The notes below the pieces were generated by a model. The model was given only the letters and a program-made list of their open reading frames with translations. It was not told the origin of the DNA and did not search any database. From the NCBI RefSeq assembly GCF_001028705.1, contig NZ_CP011770.1:499501-563500 (forward strand): a stretch of 64,000 nucleotides of DNA, given 5' to 3'. Source of the stretch: Croceicoccus naphthovorans. Its GTDB lineage: Bacteria > Pseudomonadota > Alphaproteobacteria > Sphingomonadales > Sphingomonadaceae. The position numbers and the translations under genes are program-made. Shown one piece after another: positions 8,844 through 17,105 of the stretch. Within the stretch, counting starts at the first letter, position 1, and each line of letters begins with the position of its first letter.

Positions 8844-9788
8844 TTAATCCCCGAATTTCAAACAGGACGAAAGTGCGCCCAGAAGCGCCCTCGTCGAACC
8901 GCTCAGAGAAAGCATGCCCTGCTCTTGTCCACCTATGCGCAGATTGACGGCATTGACCTTCCCCGACATCGCTTCGGGCAATCCCGATGTGCGAGGATCA
9001 AGGATGTAGGTTTTCCTGGTGGTTGCACCCGCTACACCCGAAACCTCGATTGTACGGTCCGGGAACTCAAAGGTGAAAGTCAGGGAAGGCTCGCCAGCCT
9101 CGTCCGTGAGTCTGGCCATCATGACCGGGCGATCCCGAAGACATAGCGCTGTGAGCGTGTCTAGCCTGCCGACGCCATCTACCGAGGCAATCCCCGGACC
9201 GCGTCCAGACTGGCGCAGTTGCCAGATGCCTGTGGGGCTCGGATGCGATGTGCCCTTGGAAATAACAGCTTTAGCTGGCGGTGACTGGGGCCGATCGAAG
9301 CGCATTGCCACTTCACAGCTTTGAGCACCAATGCGCGGAGGCTTACAAAGCTGGCCGTGCATTGAGACGACAATTTCCCGGCCTCTCTGTTTCCATTGCT
9401 GCGCGCTGCCGCCCCAACCGACAGTAAAGCCTTCCGGTCCTGACAGCCAAACTGTGACCGGGCAACCGGCGGAGCCGCAGAAGTAACTCCAGGCATTGAC
9501 GCATTCCAGCCCGGCAAGGTCGGTCACGTAATCCGTTACTTCATCGCCGTTAAGATCACCCGTCGGCGTCAGAAAACTGTCCAGCAGCTTTGGGCTGCCG
9601 CCCGCCGATCGACAGGCGGCCATGCTTTCTTGTGAGAATGTCTCGATGGCTGCGGGCGTTTCTGCAAAGGCAGGTTGAGCCACCCAAAGTCCGCCCATCA
9701 GCGGGAAGCCACCCAAGATGCCGAGCACAAGGCGTATCCAGGCCGATCCTGAATTATCGGGCTGATCGGTGAGCGTCTTCGTTTCCAA
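8844..9788 (-). CDS. Hypothetical periplasmic protein
   Basis: I chose a TTG start at 9788 preceded by GGAG; an ATG-type frame continues to 9947 but would overlap the neighbouring permease. From 9788 the product is 314 residues: a short polar N-terminus, a hydrophobic segment (IRLVLGILGGFPLMGGLWVA) and a likely cleavage after QPAFA. The mature part contains six or more cysteines (CRSAGG, LECVNAWSYFCGSAGCPV, GQLCKPPRIGAQSC) suggesting disulfides, and GDLNGDEVTDYVTDLAGLEC, which looks like an FG-GAP/dockerin-style Ca-binding loop. No family I can name. Located downstream of the SLC13-type gene on the same strand. Confidence 0.6.
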   Translation of the reverse strand: METKTLTDQPDNSGSAWIRLVLGILGGFPLMGGLWVAQPAFAETPAAIETFSQESMAACRSAGGSPKLLDSFLTPTGDLNGDEVTDYVTDLAGLECVNAWSYFCGSAGCPVTVWLSGPEGFTVGWGGSAQQWKQRGREIVVSMHGQLCKPPRIGAQSCEVAMRFDRPQSPPAKAVISKGTSHPSPTGIWQLRQSGRGPGIASVDGVGRLDTLTALCLRDRPVMMARLTDEAGEPSLTFTFEFPDRTIEVSGVAGATTRKTYILDPRTSGLPEAMSGKVNAVNLRIGGQEQGMLSLSGSTRALLGALSSCLKFGD

Positions 9789-9919
9789 GGCGGACTCCGT
9801 TGATGGATGCGAGCTAAAGAGGTGCAGGCAATACGGCGCTCGCGATTGACGGCACAATAGTTGCCGTGAGCGCCAGCATACATACCGTCTTTCGGCGGTC
9901 AAACCGGTATCCGGGATAT

Positions 9920-11728
9920 CTAGAACAGCATGCTTATCGCTACGCAACTGACGATTCCTACGAAGATGTTCATCGGCAACCCAATGCGCACGAAATCCAT
10001 AAAGCGGTAATTGGCTGCGCCGTAGACCAGCGTATTCGTCTGATATCCGATCGGTGTCGCAAAACTGGCGCTGGCGCCAAACATGACCGCAACGACGAGT
10101 TGGCGCGGGTCCAGTTCCATTGCATGGCCAAGACCGATCGCAATGGGCGTCATGATCACGGCAACGGCGTTATTGGTCACGGTTTCGGTCAAAATGCTGG
10201 TCATCGCGTAGATTGCAATGAGCAGAACAAGGGGGGACATCGTAGCCAGGTGCGGCTGGATGGTTTCGACGATAAGATCGACTGTGCCAGCGTTTTCCAA
10301 CCCCTTGCCGAAGGCCAACATGGCAAAGATCAGGATGAGCGTGTTTCCTTCGATCGATGCCCATGCCTCTTCCGGCTCGATGCATCGCGTCAGGAGGACA
10401 ATGCCTACTCCGGCCAGTGCGAGGCCTTCGATAGGGAACCCCATAATGGCGGCCAGGATGACGACCCCGGCCAACGTGCCGATAGCGATGGGTGCCTTCA
10501 ACCGGCGAAAGGACCGCACGGGCGCTTCTCCGACATCGGCCAGAGAGACATTGGCCTGCAAGGCTTCCGCGGCATCTCCTCCTGCCGCGATCAACAACCG
10601 GTCGCCGGCCCGCACTCGGACATTGGCAAGATCCGGGCCTGCGACATGGCGCGGGCGCGAAAGACCGAGAACACGGACCTTGAGCCGTGAAAGGAGAGGA
10701 ATGTCGGCCAACCTTCGGCCGATCACTGCATGCGTCGGTGTGATGACGGCGTGAACGAGGCGCAGATCGGCTGGCCGTTCGGGGCCTGACGTGTGCAATC
10801 CGCCTCCCACGCCGAGCAAACCCGTTTTGAAGTCATAGGCTTCGGCCAGAGATGCGAGTTCGTCCGGGCTGGCGGCCACGATGATCTGGTCGCCCGCTTC
10901 AAGAATGTGCTCGTCTATACCTTTGCGTTGGATGTCCTTACCGCTCTGAATACCGAGAACCCGCACGCCCGGCCTACGGGAAAAGGCCGCTTCGCCAAGT
11001 TTGCGTCCAACAAGCGGACTATCGGCGTTAAGGACAAGATGGGAGAGGTAAGTATCGCTCTCACCGTGTTCACCCAGCCCTTGCTCTGCCCGGTCAGGAA
11101 GCAGATGTCGCCCGGTCAGGAACAGGAGGAAAAGCCCTGCGATGACCGAGACTGCGCCAACTCCCGTGATTTCGAAAATGCCGAACGGCGTCAGGCCCTG
11201 TTCCTGAGCAACGCCGTTCACGAGCAAGTTGGTGGATGTGCCGATCAGGGTCAGCGTACCGCCAAGAATGGAAATGTAGGACAGCGGTATAAGCAGCCGT
11301 GTCGAGGCAATTCCCAGGACCCGCGCCAGACGCTGAACGATCGGGATCATGACGATGACGACCGGCGTGTTGTTCATGAATGCCGACGCCAGCAGCGTGC
11401 CGCCGCCAATTTCGGCAACGGCCAGTTTCGGTTTGCGCAAGGTCCTGCGAATGACCCAGCCTGATATTTCCTCGAGCGCTCCCGTTCGCAGCAGAGCACC
11501 GGTCAGAACGAACATGGCGCCGATGGTAATCGGCGCAGAGTTGCCGAACACGCCGAGCAACTCTCCGACCGGGAGGAAGCCGAAAAGCATCATCAGGACC
11601 GCGCCGACAATTGCGATGACGACCGGAGGGCGGCGCTCCAGTGCAAAGGCGATGAAAAGGCCGATCAGAAAGAGAAGGCCTATCTCGGCCCCGAAACGGG
11701 CAACCGTCTGAAAGAATTGTGCAGGCAT
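9920..11728 (-). CDS. SLC13-family permease with two TrkA-C (RCK_C) domains
   Basis: 602-residue inner-membrane transporter. Two blocks of membrane helices flank a soluble centre. The N-terminal block carries the family motif FMNNTPVVIVMIP and LTLIGTSTNLLVNG, and the C-terminal block mirrors it with TETVTNNAVAVIMTPIAIGL and TPIGYQTNTLVYG. The centre (about residues 215-390) has two TrkA-C-like domains (for example LVGRKLGEAAFSRRPGVRVLG and DIPLLSRLKVRVLGLSR). This design is typical of bacterial sodium/sulfate, dicarboxylate or citrate symporters of the YfbS type. Substrate is not determined; nearby genes are metal-related rather than carbon-catabolic. Confidence 0.88.
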   Translation of the reverse strand: MPAQFFQTVARFGAEIGLLFLIGLFIAFALERRPPVVIAIVGAVLMMLFGFLPVGELLGVFGNSAPITIGAMFVLTGALLRTGALEEISGWVIRRTLRKPKLAVAEIGGGTLLASAFMNNTPVVIVMIPIVQRLARVLGIASTRLLIPLSYISILGGTLTLIGTSTNLLVNGVAQEQGLTPFGIFEITGVGAVSVIAGLFLLFLTGRHLLPDRAEQGLGEHGESDTYLSHLVLNADSPLVGRKLGEAAFSRRPGVRVLGIQSGKDIQRKGIDEHILEAGDQIIVAASPDELASLAEAYDFKTGLLGVGGGLHTSGPERPADLRLVHAVITPTHAVIGRRLADIPLLSRLKVRVLGLSRPRHVAGPDLANVRVRAGDRLLIAAGGDAAEALQANVSLADVGEAPVRSFRRLKAPIAIGTLAGVVILAAIMGFPIEGLALAGVGIVLLTRCIEPEEAWASIEGNTLILIFAMLAFGKGLENAGTVDLIVETIQPHLATMSPLVLLIAIYAMTSILTETVTNNAVAVIMTPIAIGLGHAMELDPRQLVVAVMFGASASFATPIGYQTNTLVYGAANYRFMDFVRIGLPMNIFVGIVSCVAISMLF

Positions 11729-11868
11729 GGCACGAACTTATGCCGATCCACAGGCAAGCGGGCCAGAAGTTTTGGTCTACATCTGCTCGATGATTGATCT
11801 GTCGCCGCGAAAAGTCACGTTTGCATCATACATTGCGTTCGCACGGCTTCATGGCTAACGACGCGCTC

Positions 11869-11978
11869 GTCATCTGGGGAGTAGCCAGCCGCCGCAGGGC
11901 GGGCCTGCACGTCAACATACTTGGCCGAGAGGTCATGGTGTGCAGGGAACGAAGCTTCGTTCGGGCGAGACCAATGAC
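11869..11978 (+). ncRNA. yybP-ykoY (Mn2+-sensing) riboswitch
   Basis: The sequence has the hallmark conserved strings of this aptamer in order: CTGGGGAGTAGCC at 11874, ACGTCAACATACTTGGCC at 11910, and GGGCGAGACC at 11963. A short outer stem GTCAT (11869-11873) pairs with ATGAC (11974-11978). It precedes a GDT1/TMEM165-type exporter, the commonest gene class controlled by this riboswitch in proteobacteria. Downstream of the aptamer are two competing stems (see the expression platform entry). Confidence 0.86.
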
Positions 11979-12045
11979 ACCGCGCTTTCGTCCGGCCGGG
12001 CGGAAGGGGTGGTGTCATTGCAGTCTTGAACGCCCGGCCCGGAGA
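11972..12045 (+). promoter_or_regulatory. Riboswitch expression platform with competing stems and ribosome-site occlusion
   Basis: CAATGACACC (11972-11981) is perfectly complementary to GGTGTCATTG (12011-12020), and its first part is also the 3' strand of the aptamer closing stem, so the two pairings exclude each other. A second stem, GGCCGGGCG (11994-12002) with CGCCCGGCC (12031-12039), ends directly before the GGAGA ribosome site at 12041. No T-run follows, so I infer control of translation rather than termination. Confidence 0.6.
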
Positions 12046-12052
12046 ATATGTC

Positions 12053-12619
12053 ATGGAAGCTTTTCTGACCTCCACCGCTGTGGTCGCCCTGGCCGAAATC
12101 GGCGACAAGACGATGTTGCTCGCCATTGTGCTCGCAACACGGTTTCACAAGCCGTTATCGATCATTTTCGGTATCCTGTTCGCGACGTTTGCTAACCACG
12201 CCTTTGCGGCCTTCGTTGGCAATTCGGTCGCAGGCGTTCTGGACGGGCAGTGGTTCCGCTATGCGGTGGGCGCCAGTTTCATCATCATGGCAGCCTGGAC
12301 GCTGGTACCAGACAAGCTTGACGATGATGAAGCCAAGCCCTCACGTTATGGCGCATTTCTGACCACTCTGGTTGCCTTCTTTATCGTGGAGATGGGTGAC
12401 AAGACACAAATCGCGACGATTGCGCTGGGAGCGCAGTTCAACAGTGTTCTTCTGGTCACGGCAGGAACAACGCTGGGGATGATGATCGCGAACGTGCCTG
12501 CGGTCTATCTCGGCGACAGGCTTGTCGAGCGCGTACCCCTGAAATTCGTTCGCACGGTGGCGGCTATCTTGCTGCTCGGCATTGGGGCGTGGGTGATTTA
12601 CGAAACCGCGATGAGTTGA
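12053..12619 (+). CDS. TMEM165/GDT1-family manganese exporter (UPF0016)
   Basis: 188-residue membrane protein with six hydrophobic segments in two homologous halves. Each half carries the family motif E-x-G-D-K-T: VALAEIGDKTMLLAIVLATR near residue 15 and FFIVEMGDKTQIATIALGAQ near residue 117. UPF0016/GDT1 proteins export Mn2+ (and in eukaryotes Ca2+/Mn2+ exchange for H+). The Mn riboswitch in its leader supports manganese as the substrate. The start was set at 12053 because GGAGA lies 8 bases upstream; a TTG at 12026 is in the same frame but lies inside the leader structure. Confidence 0.9.
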   Translation: MEAFLTSTAVVALAEIGDKTMLLAIVLATRFHKPLSIIFGILFATFANHAFAAFVGNSVAGVLDGQWFRYAVGASFIIMAAWTLVPDKLDDDEAKPSRYGAFLTTLVAFFIVEMGDKTQIATIALGAQFNSVLLVTAGTTLGMMIANVPAVYLGDRLVERVPLKFVRTVAAILLLGIGAWVIYETAMS

Positions 12620-12627
12620 GTATGACT

Positions 12628-12659
12628 GCCATATAGGATAGGGAGCTATCCTATATGGC
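12628..12659. promoter_or_regulatory. Perfect inverted-repeat operator, DmeR/RcnR type
   Basis: GCCATATAGGATA (12628-12640), spacer GGGAGC, and TATCCTATATGGC (12647-12659): 13-bp arms without a mismatch. AT-rich arms flanking a G-rich centre are what is known for operators of the DmeR/RcnR branch of CsoR-type repressors. The regulator gene starts inside the right arm (ATG at 12655), so repression would be autogenous. It could also fold as an RNA hairpin over the start codon. Confidence 0.78.
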
Positions 12660-12930
12660 ACATATGCAAACAGACAGGACAAGGCTGCTGGCCCGTGTCC
12701 ACCGGATTACGGGTCAGATGGCTGCGATCGAACGAGCAATCGACGATGATGCGGCATGTGCCGATGTTCTGCATCAGGTTGCCGGTGCGCGCGGTGCGAT
12801 CAACGGCCTGATGAACGAACTCATTGAAGAGCATTTGCGCGAACATGTCGCCCGTCCCGATCTGGATGCTGAAGCGCGCCAGGCAGGGATGGATGAATTG
12901 GTGGCGGTTATCCGCCGCTATGCGAAATAG
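12655..12930 (+). CDS. dmeR: CsoR/RcnR-family metal-sensing repressor, DmeR-like
   Basis: 91 residues, all helical, matching the DUF156/CsoR family: RVHRITGQMAAIERAIDDD, CADVLHQVAGARGAINGL and LIEEHLREHV. The pattern of one cysteine followed by histidines (C at about 41, HQ four residues later, H at 65 and 69) resembles the RcnR/DmeR branch that senses Co2+ and Ni2+ rather than Cu+ (which uses C-H-C). It is followed 10 bp later by a DmeF-type efflux gene and starts within a perfect operator palindrome. ATG at 12664 is an alternative start outside most of the palindrome. Confidence 0.88.
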   Translation: MAHMQTDRTRLLARVHRITGQMAAIERAIDDDAACADVLHQVAGARGAINGLMNELIEEHLREHVARPDLDAEARQAGMDELVAVIRRYAK

Positions 12931-12940
12931 AAGTCGCGAG

Positions 12941-13867
12941 ATGGCCAGTCCTGATCTTGAGATCTCGCAGCTTGCGCATGAGCATGTGTTCCTGGGTGCA
13001 AATCACGATGCGAACACCCGGCGCACCCTTTGGGTGGTGGTCCTGACTGGTGCCATGATGGTGGTGGAGATCCTCGCCGGAACGATCTTCAACTCTATGG
13101 CGCTGCTCGCCGATGGTTTCCATATGGCGACCCATGCAGGCGCCCTGGGTATCGCTGCGCTGGCCTATGTCTTCGCGAAGCGGCATGCGAGGAATCCCCG
13201 TTTTACGTTCGGCACGGGCAAGGTCGGTGATCTGGCGGGCTTTGCATCGGCATTGGTGCTTGCGCTGATCGCGCTGGGCATTGGCGTTGAATCGTTTTCG
13301 CGACTGCTCGAGCCCAGACCCGTTGCCTTTCTGCAAGCCACTGTCGTGGCCGTCATCGGGCTGGCGGTGAATATCGCCAGCGCTCTGTTGCTCGGTGCTG
13401 GCCATGAGCACGGACACGGACATCATCACGGTCATGCCCATGATCATGGAAACCACCACCATCATGACAACAATCTGAGATCGGCCTACGTCCATGTTCT
13501 CGCCGATGCGCTGACATCGGTTCTTGCCATTGCAGCCTTGCTGGGTGGTCGATATCTGGGTTGGGTCTGGCTGGACCCGGTCATGGGCATCGTCGGCAGT
13601 ATCGTCATTGCCGTCTGGTCATGGAACCTACTGCGCGATACTGCCGCGGTCCTGCTCGACACCGGCAACCCCGATATCGAGCAGGAGGTCAGGCTTGAAG
13701 TCGAAGGCCCGGGTGACACCCTGATTACGGACCTTCATGTCTGGCGTCTGGGTCCCGATGCTCATGCGGCGATTGTCAGCGTGACGGGAGTCGCAGACAC
13801 CGAGACCGTGCGCGCGCGGTTAATCCGCATTCACGAGCTGTCCCATCTCACGGTCGAGAGGCGCTAA
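12941..13867 (+). CDS. dmeF: Cation diffusion facilitator, DmeF-type Co2+/Ni2+ efflux
   Basis: 308 residues from the ATG at 12941; the N-terminus MASPDLEISQLAHEHVFLG matches the DmeF pattern with an HEHVFLG motif. Six membrane helices follow, with the CDF motif in helix II (LLADGFHMATHAGALGIA, containing the D and H metal ligands) and in helix V (YVHVLADALTSVLAI). A large His-rich loop with HGHGHHHGHAHDHGNHHHHD lies between helices IV and V (about residues 152-176). The C-terminal cytoplasmic domain is present. It exports cobalt or nickel to the periplasm. The gene is paired with dmeR; the stop falls next to a decayed outer-membrane gene on the other strand. Confidence 0.9.
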   Translation: MASPDLEISQLAHEHVFLGANHDANTRRTLWVVVLTGAMMVVEILAGTIFNSMALLADGFHMATHAGALGIAALAYVFAKRHARNPRFTFGTGKVGDLAGFASALVLALIALGIGVESFSRLLEPRPVAFLQATVVAVIGLAVNIASALLLGAGHEHGHGHHHGHAHDHGNHHHHDNNLRSAYVHVLADALTSVLAIAALLGGRYLGWVWLDPVMGIVGSIVIAVWSWNLLRDTAAVLLDTGNPDIEQEVRLEVEGPGDTLITDLHVWRLGPDAHAAIVSVTGVADTETVRARLIRIHELSHLTVERR

Positions 13868-14234
13868 CGCGAACCGATCAGTACTTGGCGCGCACCGATG
13901 CCAAGACTGACCCTTTCGTTGATGGCATAGTCCACGCGAAGCGCAGCTGAAATGTGTCCGTCAAGATCGTAATAGATGGGGGTGTCACCACTAGCAGTTG
14001 CCGCGTCGACCGTTGGCCGATCAGAAGCGAATTCCAGGCTGAGCAGGATTGTGAGGGCTGGCACCGGCTTCCACGATAGCCAGACAAAACCTTTGTAATC
14101 AGGCACGTCGGTCAGTCGAAATTCCCTGATGAAACCGCCAGGTGGAATCTGTCCGATGCTGAATCTTCGATCGATATAGCTGTAGTTGCCCCCCTTTGCA
14201 GATTTGGGCGGATATTCCTTTTTTCGAGATCAGG
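13864..14234 (-). pseudogene. C-terminal remnant of an outer-membrane beta-barrel protein
   Basis: After an in-frame TGA the minus strand reads KKEYPPKSAKGGNYSYIDRR, then alternating strands such as YKGFVWLSWKPVPALTILLS and ISAALRVDYAINERVSLGIG before the stop at 13864. The alternation of aromatic and polar residues and the turn spacing are those of the last strands of a TonB-dependent receptor barrel. There is no start, signal peptide or plug domain. The final residues (VLIGSR) lack the usual terminal phenylalanine. Confidence 0.5.
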
Positions 14235-14286
14235 ACAAGTCGGCAGATGAGAAATGCCAATAGGTAGTGGCGCTGTCGCCATGGAT

Positions 14287-14664
14287 TCAGGTTACTTCTC
14301 GGCAATGCCTGCATAGCCCAAGGATTTCGATGACGGTGCGCCCGGGGGAGAAATCTGTTTGCGCCAACGCATCCTTGACGGCGGGGCCTATGAGTTGTGA
14401 GCTGACTGGCTGCACGATTTCACACTCGGTGCATACCGATACCGCTGCACACTGAGCCGACAGGGCAACGTAAGCATTCAGGGTCTCGATACGCTTTACG
14501 CATCGACGTTGCGCCAGCCTCTCGATGGTTCTGTAAACCTGCGCGGGCGTAATCCTGGTGGGTGCTGCATCGGCAATCTCGTACGCGCTCAAAGAGCGCC
14601 CGCCAGTTTCCTTCAGGACGGCAAGGACAACTTCTTCCAGGTGCTCGGACGTTCGTTTGGCCAT
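14287..14664 (-). CDS. zur: Zinc uptake regulator, Fur family
   Basis: 125-residue Fur-family repressor. The N-terminal winged helix is recognisable (SAYEIADAAPTRITPAQVYRTIERLAQRRCVKRI). The structural zinc site is formed by CTEC (about residues 77-80) and CRHC near the C-terminus (about 118-121), and there is AAVSVCTECEIV in place of the Fur H-H-D motif; this fits Zur better than Fur. Its short length and absence of a C-terminal tail are usual for alphaproteobacterial Zur. It is divergent from the ZnuD-like receptor with a Zur box between them, suggesting autoregulation, and a second box controls the GTPase operon at 7.7 kb. Confidence 0.9.
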   Translation of the reverse strand: MAKRTSEHLEEVVLAVLKETGGRSLSAYEIADAAPTRITPAQVYRTIERLAQRRCVKRIETLNAYVALSAQCAAVSVCTECEIVQPVSSQLIGPAVKDALAQTDFSPGRTVIEILGLCRHCREVT

Positions 14665-14697
14665 CTCAAGTCAACATCCCGCTTGCCTTCAAAAAAT

Positions 14698-14718
14698 AAT
14701 GTTATGATATATTGTCTC
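14698..14718. promoter_or_regulatory. Zur-type operator between zur and the ZnuD-like receptor
   Basis: AATGTTATGATATATTGTCT, with a left half identical to the Zur consensus half-site (AATGTTAT) and a weaker right half. It sits 34 bp upstream of zur on one side and about 80 bp upstream of the receptor gene on the other. Confidence 0.72.
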
Positions 14719-14799
14719 ATTTAAGGCAAGGCGTTATCAAGCCGCCCAATGACGGTGCGTGTGGACGCGCGCCGTTCCTGAATTTTGGAAGGAATGACT

Positions 14800-16884
14800 A
14801 TGAAACCTTTTGGCCTGCTTGCTGGCTCTTCAGTAATTGCCGCAATGACAATCGCGATGCCCGCGTTGGCCGAAGAGGCGAACGAAAGTGATCGACAAGG
14901 CCAGCACAGCCGCCCGGACCGCGAGATCATTGTGACGGCCCACCCGCTTTCGCTGACATCGGATGAAACTGCGACGCCCGTCATCAGTCTTGAAGGTGAT
15001 GATCTTGTCCACCGGGCCCAGTCGACGCTCGGAGACACGCTCGCCGGAATGCCTGGGATCAATGTCGACAATTTTGGTGGTGGAGCGGGGCGTCCGGTGA
15101 TCCGGGGGCAGACATCCCCGCGCGTTCAATCATTGAGCGACGGGTCCAATATCCAGGACGCATCCGCCATCTCGCCTGATCACGCTGTCACGACCGAGCC
15201 CTTGCTGCTTTCAGGAATAGAGGTTTTGCGTGGTCCGTCGGCGCTGATCTATGGCGGCAGCGCCATCGGCGGTGCCGTGAACCTACTGGATGAAAAGGTT
15301 CCGACGAATCTGCCGGAGGGCGGCATAACGGGCGCGGTCGAAGGGCGCTACGGCACATCCGACAACGAACAGACAGGCGTTGGCGGCATCACGGCAAGCA
15401 TTGGCCAATTCGCACTTCGCCTTGAAGGCGTAAGGCGCCAGACGGATGATTACGAGGTTCCGGGCAAGTTCGGCGAGGCGCAAGTGGATGGATCATGGGC
15501 GGACACGTCCACCATCACTGTCGGTGGCTCGTGGATCAGTGATAACGGCTATGTCGGCCTTGCCTATACCCGCCAGCACAATGACTATGGTTTGCCTGGT
15601 CACAACCATGCGTATGAAGACTGTCATCCTCACGGAGGGGAAATCCACTGCGGTACCCATGACGAGGAAGACGACCACGAGCATGACCATGAAGAAGAGG
15701 GTCATGAAGATGCGGTCTTCACGAAATTGCGTAGCGAACGGGTGGATTTTCGCGGTGAGTACCGCGACATTTCTCGCGTGATCGAAAGGGTGCGGTTTCG
15801 TGCAGCCTTTACAGATTACAGTCACAGCGAGATCGAAGAAGGCGATGTCGCCACGACCTTCACCAACAAGGCGCACGACATGCGGTTTGAACTGACTCAT
15901 GCACGATTGGGCGGATTGCGTGGAACGTTCGGCGTGCAACACAGTCACACCAACTTCAAGGCGATTGGCGAGGAGCAGTTTCTCCCGCCCAGCAAGACCG
16001 ACAATACCGCCCTGTTCCTGATGGAATCCTTCAACGCTGGACCGCTTCGGTTCGAGCTCGCTGCGCGACATGAATGGCAGACGATCAAGATCAATGACGG
16101 TCGCAAGACCACGCACCGCCCTTTCTCGGTCTCTGGTGCGGCGATCTGGGACATTGATGGAGATTATTCGGTCGCTCTGTCGATCGCGCGTTCGCAGCGT
16201 GCACCGAACGTACAGGAACTTTTTGCCAATACCGGTGCGCCATGGCGCGGTATCCATCTTGCAACCAACACCTGGGAGATTGGCACTCCCACACTTGGCA
16301 AGGAAACCGGGAAGTCGGTGGACCTCACAGTGCGCAAGACCGCGGGTGACACCACTTTCACACTCGGCCTCTACCATCAGGATTATGACAATTACATTTT
16401 CGCCCAGACACTCGATCAGTTCGAGGATTTTCGCCTCATCCGGTACATGGCCGGCGATGCCCGGTTTACAGGCATTGACGGGGATATTCGTCATCAGGTG
16501 ACGCCCAATGTCGGTCTCGCAGTTTTTGGAGACTATGTCCGCGCCAAATTGAAGGATGGCGGTGGCAATCTGCCTCGCATCCCCGCTGGCCGCCTTGGTG
16601 GCCGGGTTGATGGAGTGTTTGGTCCGCTCTACGGCGATGTGGAACTTTATCAGGTGTTCGAACAGGGCAGGATCGCGTCATTCGAAACGCGCACGTCCGG
16701 CTACACCATGATCAACGCTACCTTGGCCTACAGCTTCGACATTGGCGAAAGAGCGAATGCCGAACTGTTCCTGCGAGGCACGAATCTGGCGAACGAGCTG
16801 GCCTACAACCACGCTTCGTTCATCAAAGATGCTGCCCCTCTACGTGGTCGCAGCTTGTTGATTGGTCTCAGGGCAGGGTTCTGA
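14800..16884 (+). CDS. znuD: ZnuD-like TonB-dependent zinc receptor
   Basis: 694-residue outer-membrane receptor. Signal peptide MKPFGLLAGSSVIAAMTIAM with cleavage after PALA, a TonB-box region (REIIVTAHP), the plug domain with GMPGINVDNFGGGAGRPVIRG and GIEVLRGPSALIYGGSAIGG, then the barrel ending RSLLIGLRAGF with terminal phenylalanine. An extracellular loop at about residues 268-305 is packed with His, Asp, Glu and Cys (HPHGGEIHCGTHDEEDDHEH), the hallmark of ZnuD zinc receptors. GGAAGGA seven bases before the ATG at 14800 sets the start. Zur box upstream. Imports zinc across the outer membrane with TonB energy. Confidence 0.92.
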   Translation: MKPFGLLAGSSVIAAMTIAMPALAEEANESDRQGQHSRPDREIIVTAHPLSLTSDETATPVISLEGDDLVHRAQSTLGDTLAGMPGINVDNFGGGAGRPVIRGQTSPRVQSLSDGSNIQDASAISPDHAVTTEPLLLSGIEVLRGPSALIYGGSAIGGAVNLLDEKVPTNLPEGGITGAVEGRYGTSDNEQTGVGGITASIGQFALRLEGVRRQTDDYEVPGKFGEAQVDGSWADTSTITVGGSWISDNGYVGLAYTRQHNDYGLPGHNHAYEDCHPHGGEIHCGTHDEEDDHEHDHEEEGHEDAVFTKLRSERVDFRGEYRDISRVIERVRFRAAFTDYSHSEIEEGDVATTFTNKAHDMRFELTHARLGGLRGTFGVQHSHTNFKAIGEEQFLPPSKTDNTALFLMESFNAGPLRFELAARHEWQTIKINDGRKTTHRPFSVSGAAIWDIDGDYSVALSIARSQRAPNVQELFANTGAPWRGIHLATNTWEIGTPTLGKETGKSVDLTVRKTAGDTTFTLGLYHQDYDNYIFAQTLDQFEDFRLIRYMAGDARFTGIDGDIRHQVTPNVGLAVFGDYVRAKLKDGGGNLPRIPAGRLGGRVDGVFGPLYGDVELYQVFEQGRIASFETRTSGYTMINATLAYSFDIGERANAELFLRGTNLANELAYNHASFIKDAAPLRGRSLLIGLRAGF

Positions 16885-17105
16885 ATTGTTGTGCGAACAG
16901 AAAGAAGCCTGTCGCCAGCATTTAAAGATGCGCGGTTTGCGGCCAAACGCCGGACCATAATTTCGTTATTTGCAATCAATTTTATACCTAACACCCATTG
17001 TCACGGCATCTGGATTGATCTTCGAGAGATGCGGACGTAGGTGAGCGCTCACCTCCAGAATGTCATCAAGGCATTGATTAAAAACACTTAATGAGGAATG
17101 CATAG

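Noticed and set aside
15493..16494. 333-codon minus-strand open frame
   Set aside because: Antisense shadow of the TonB-dependent receptor.
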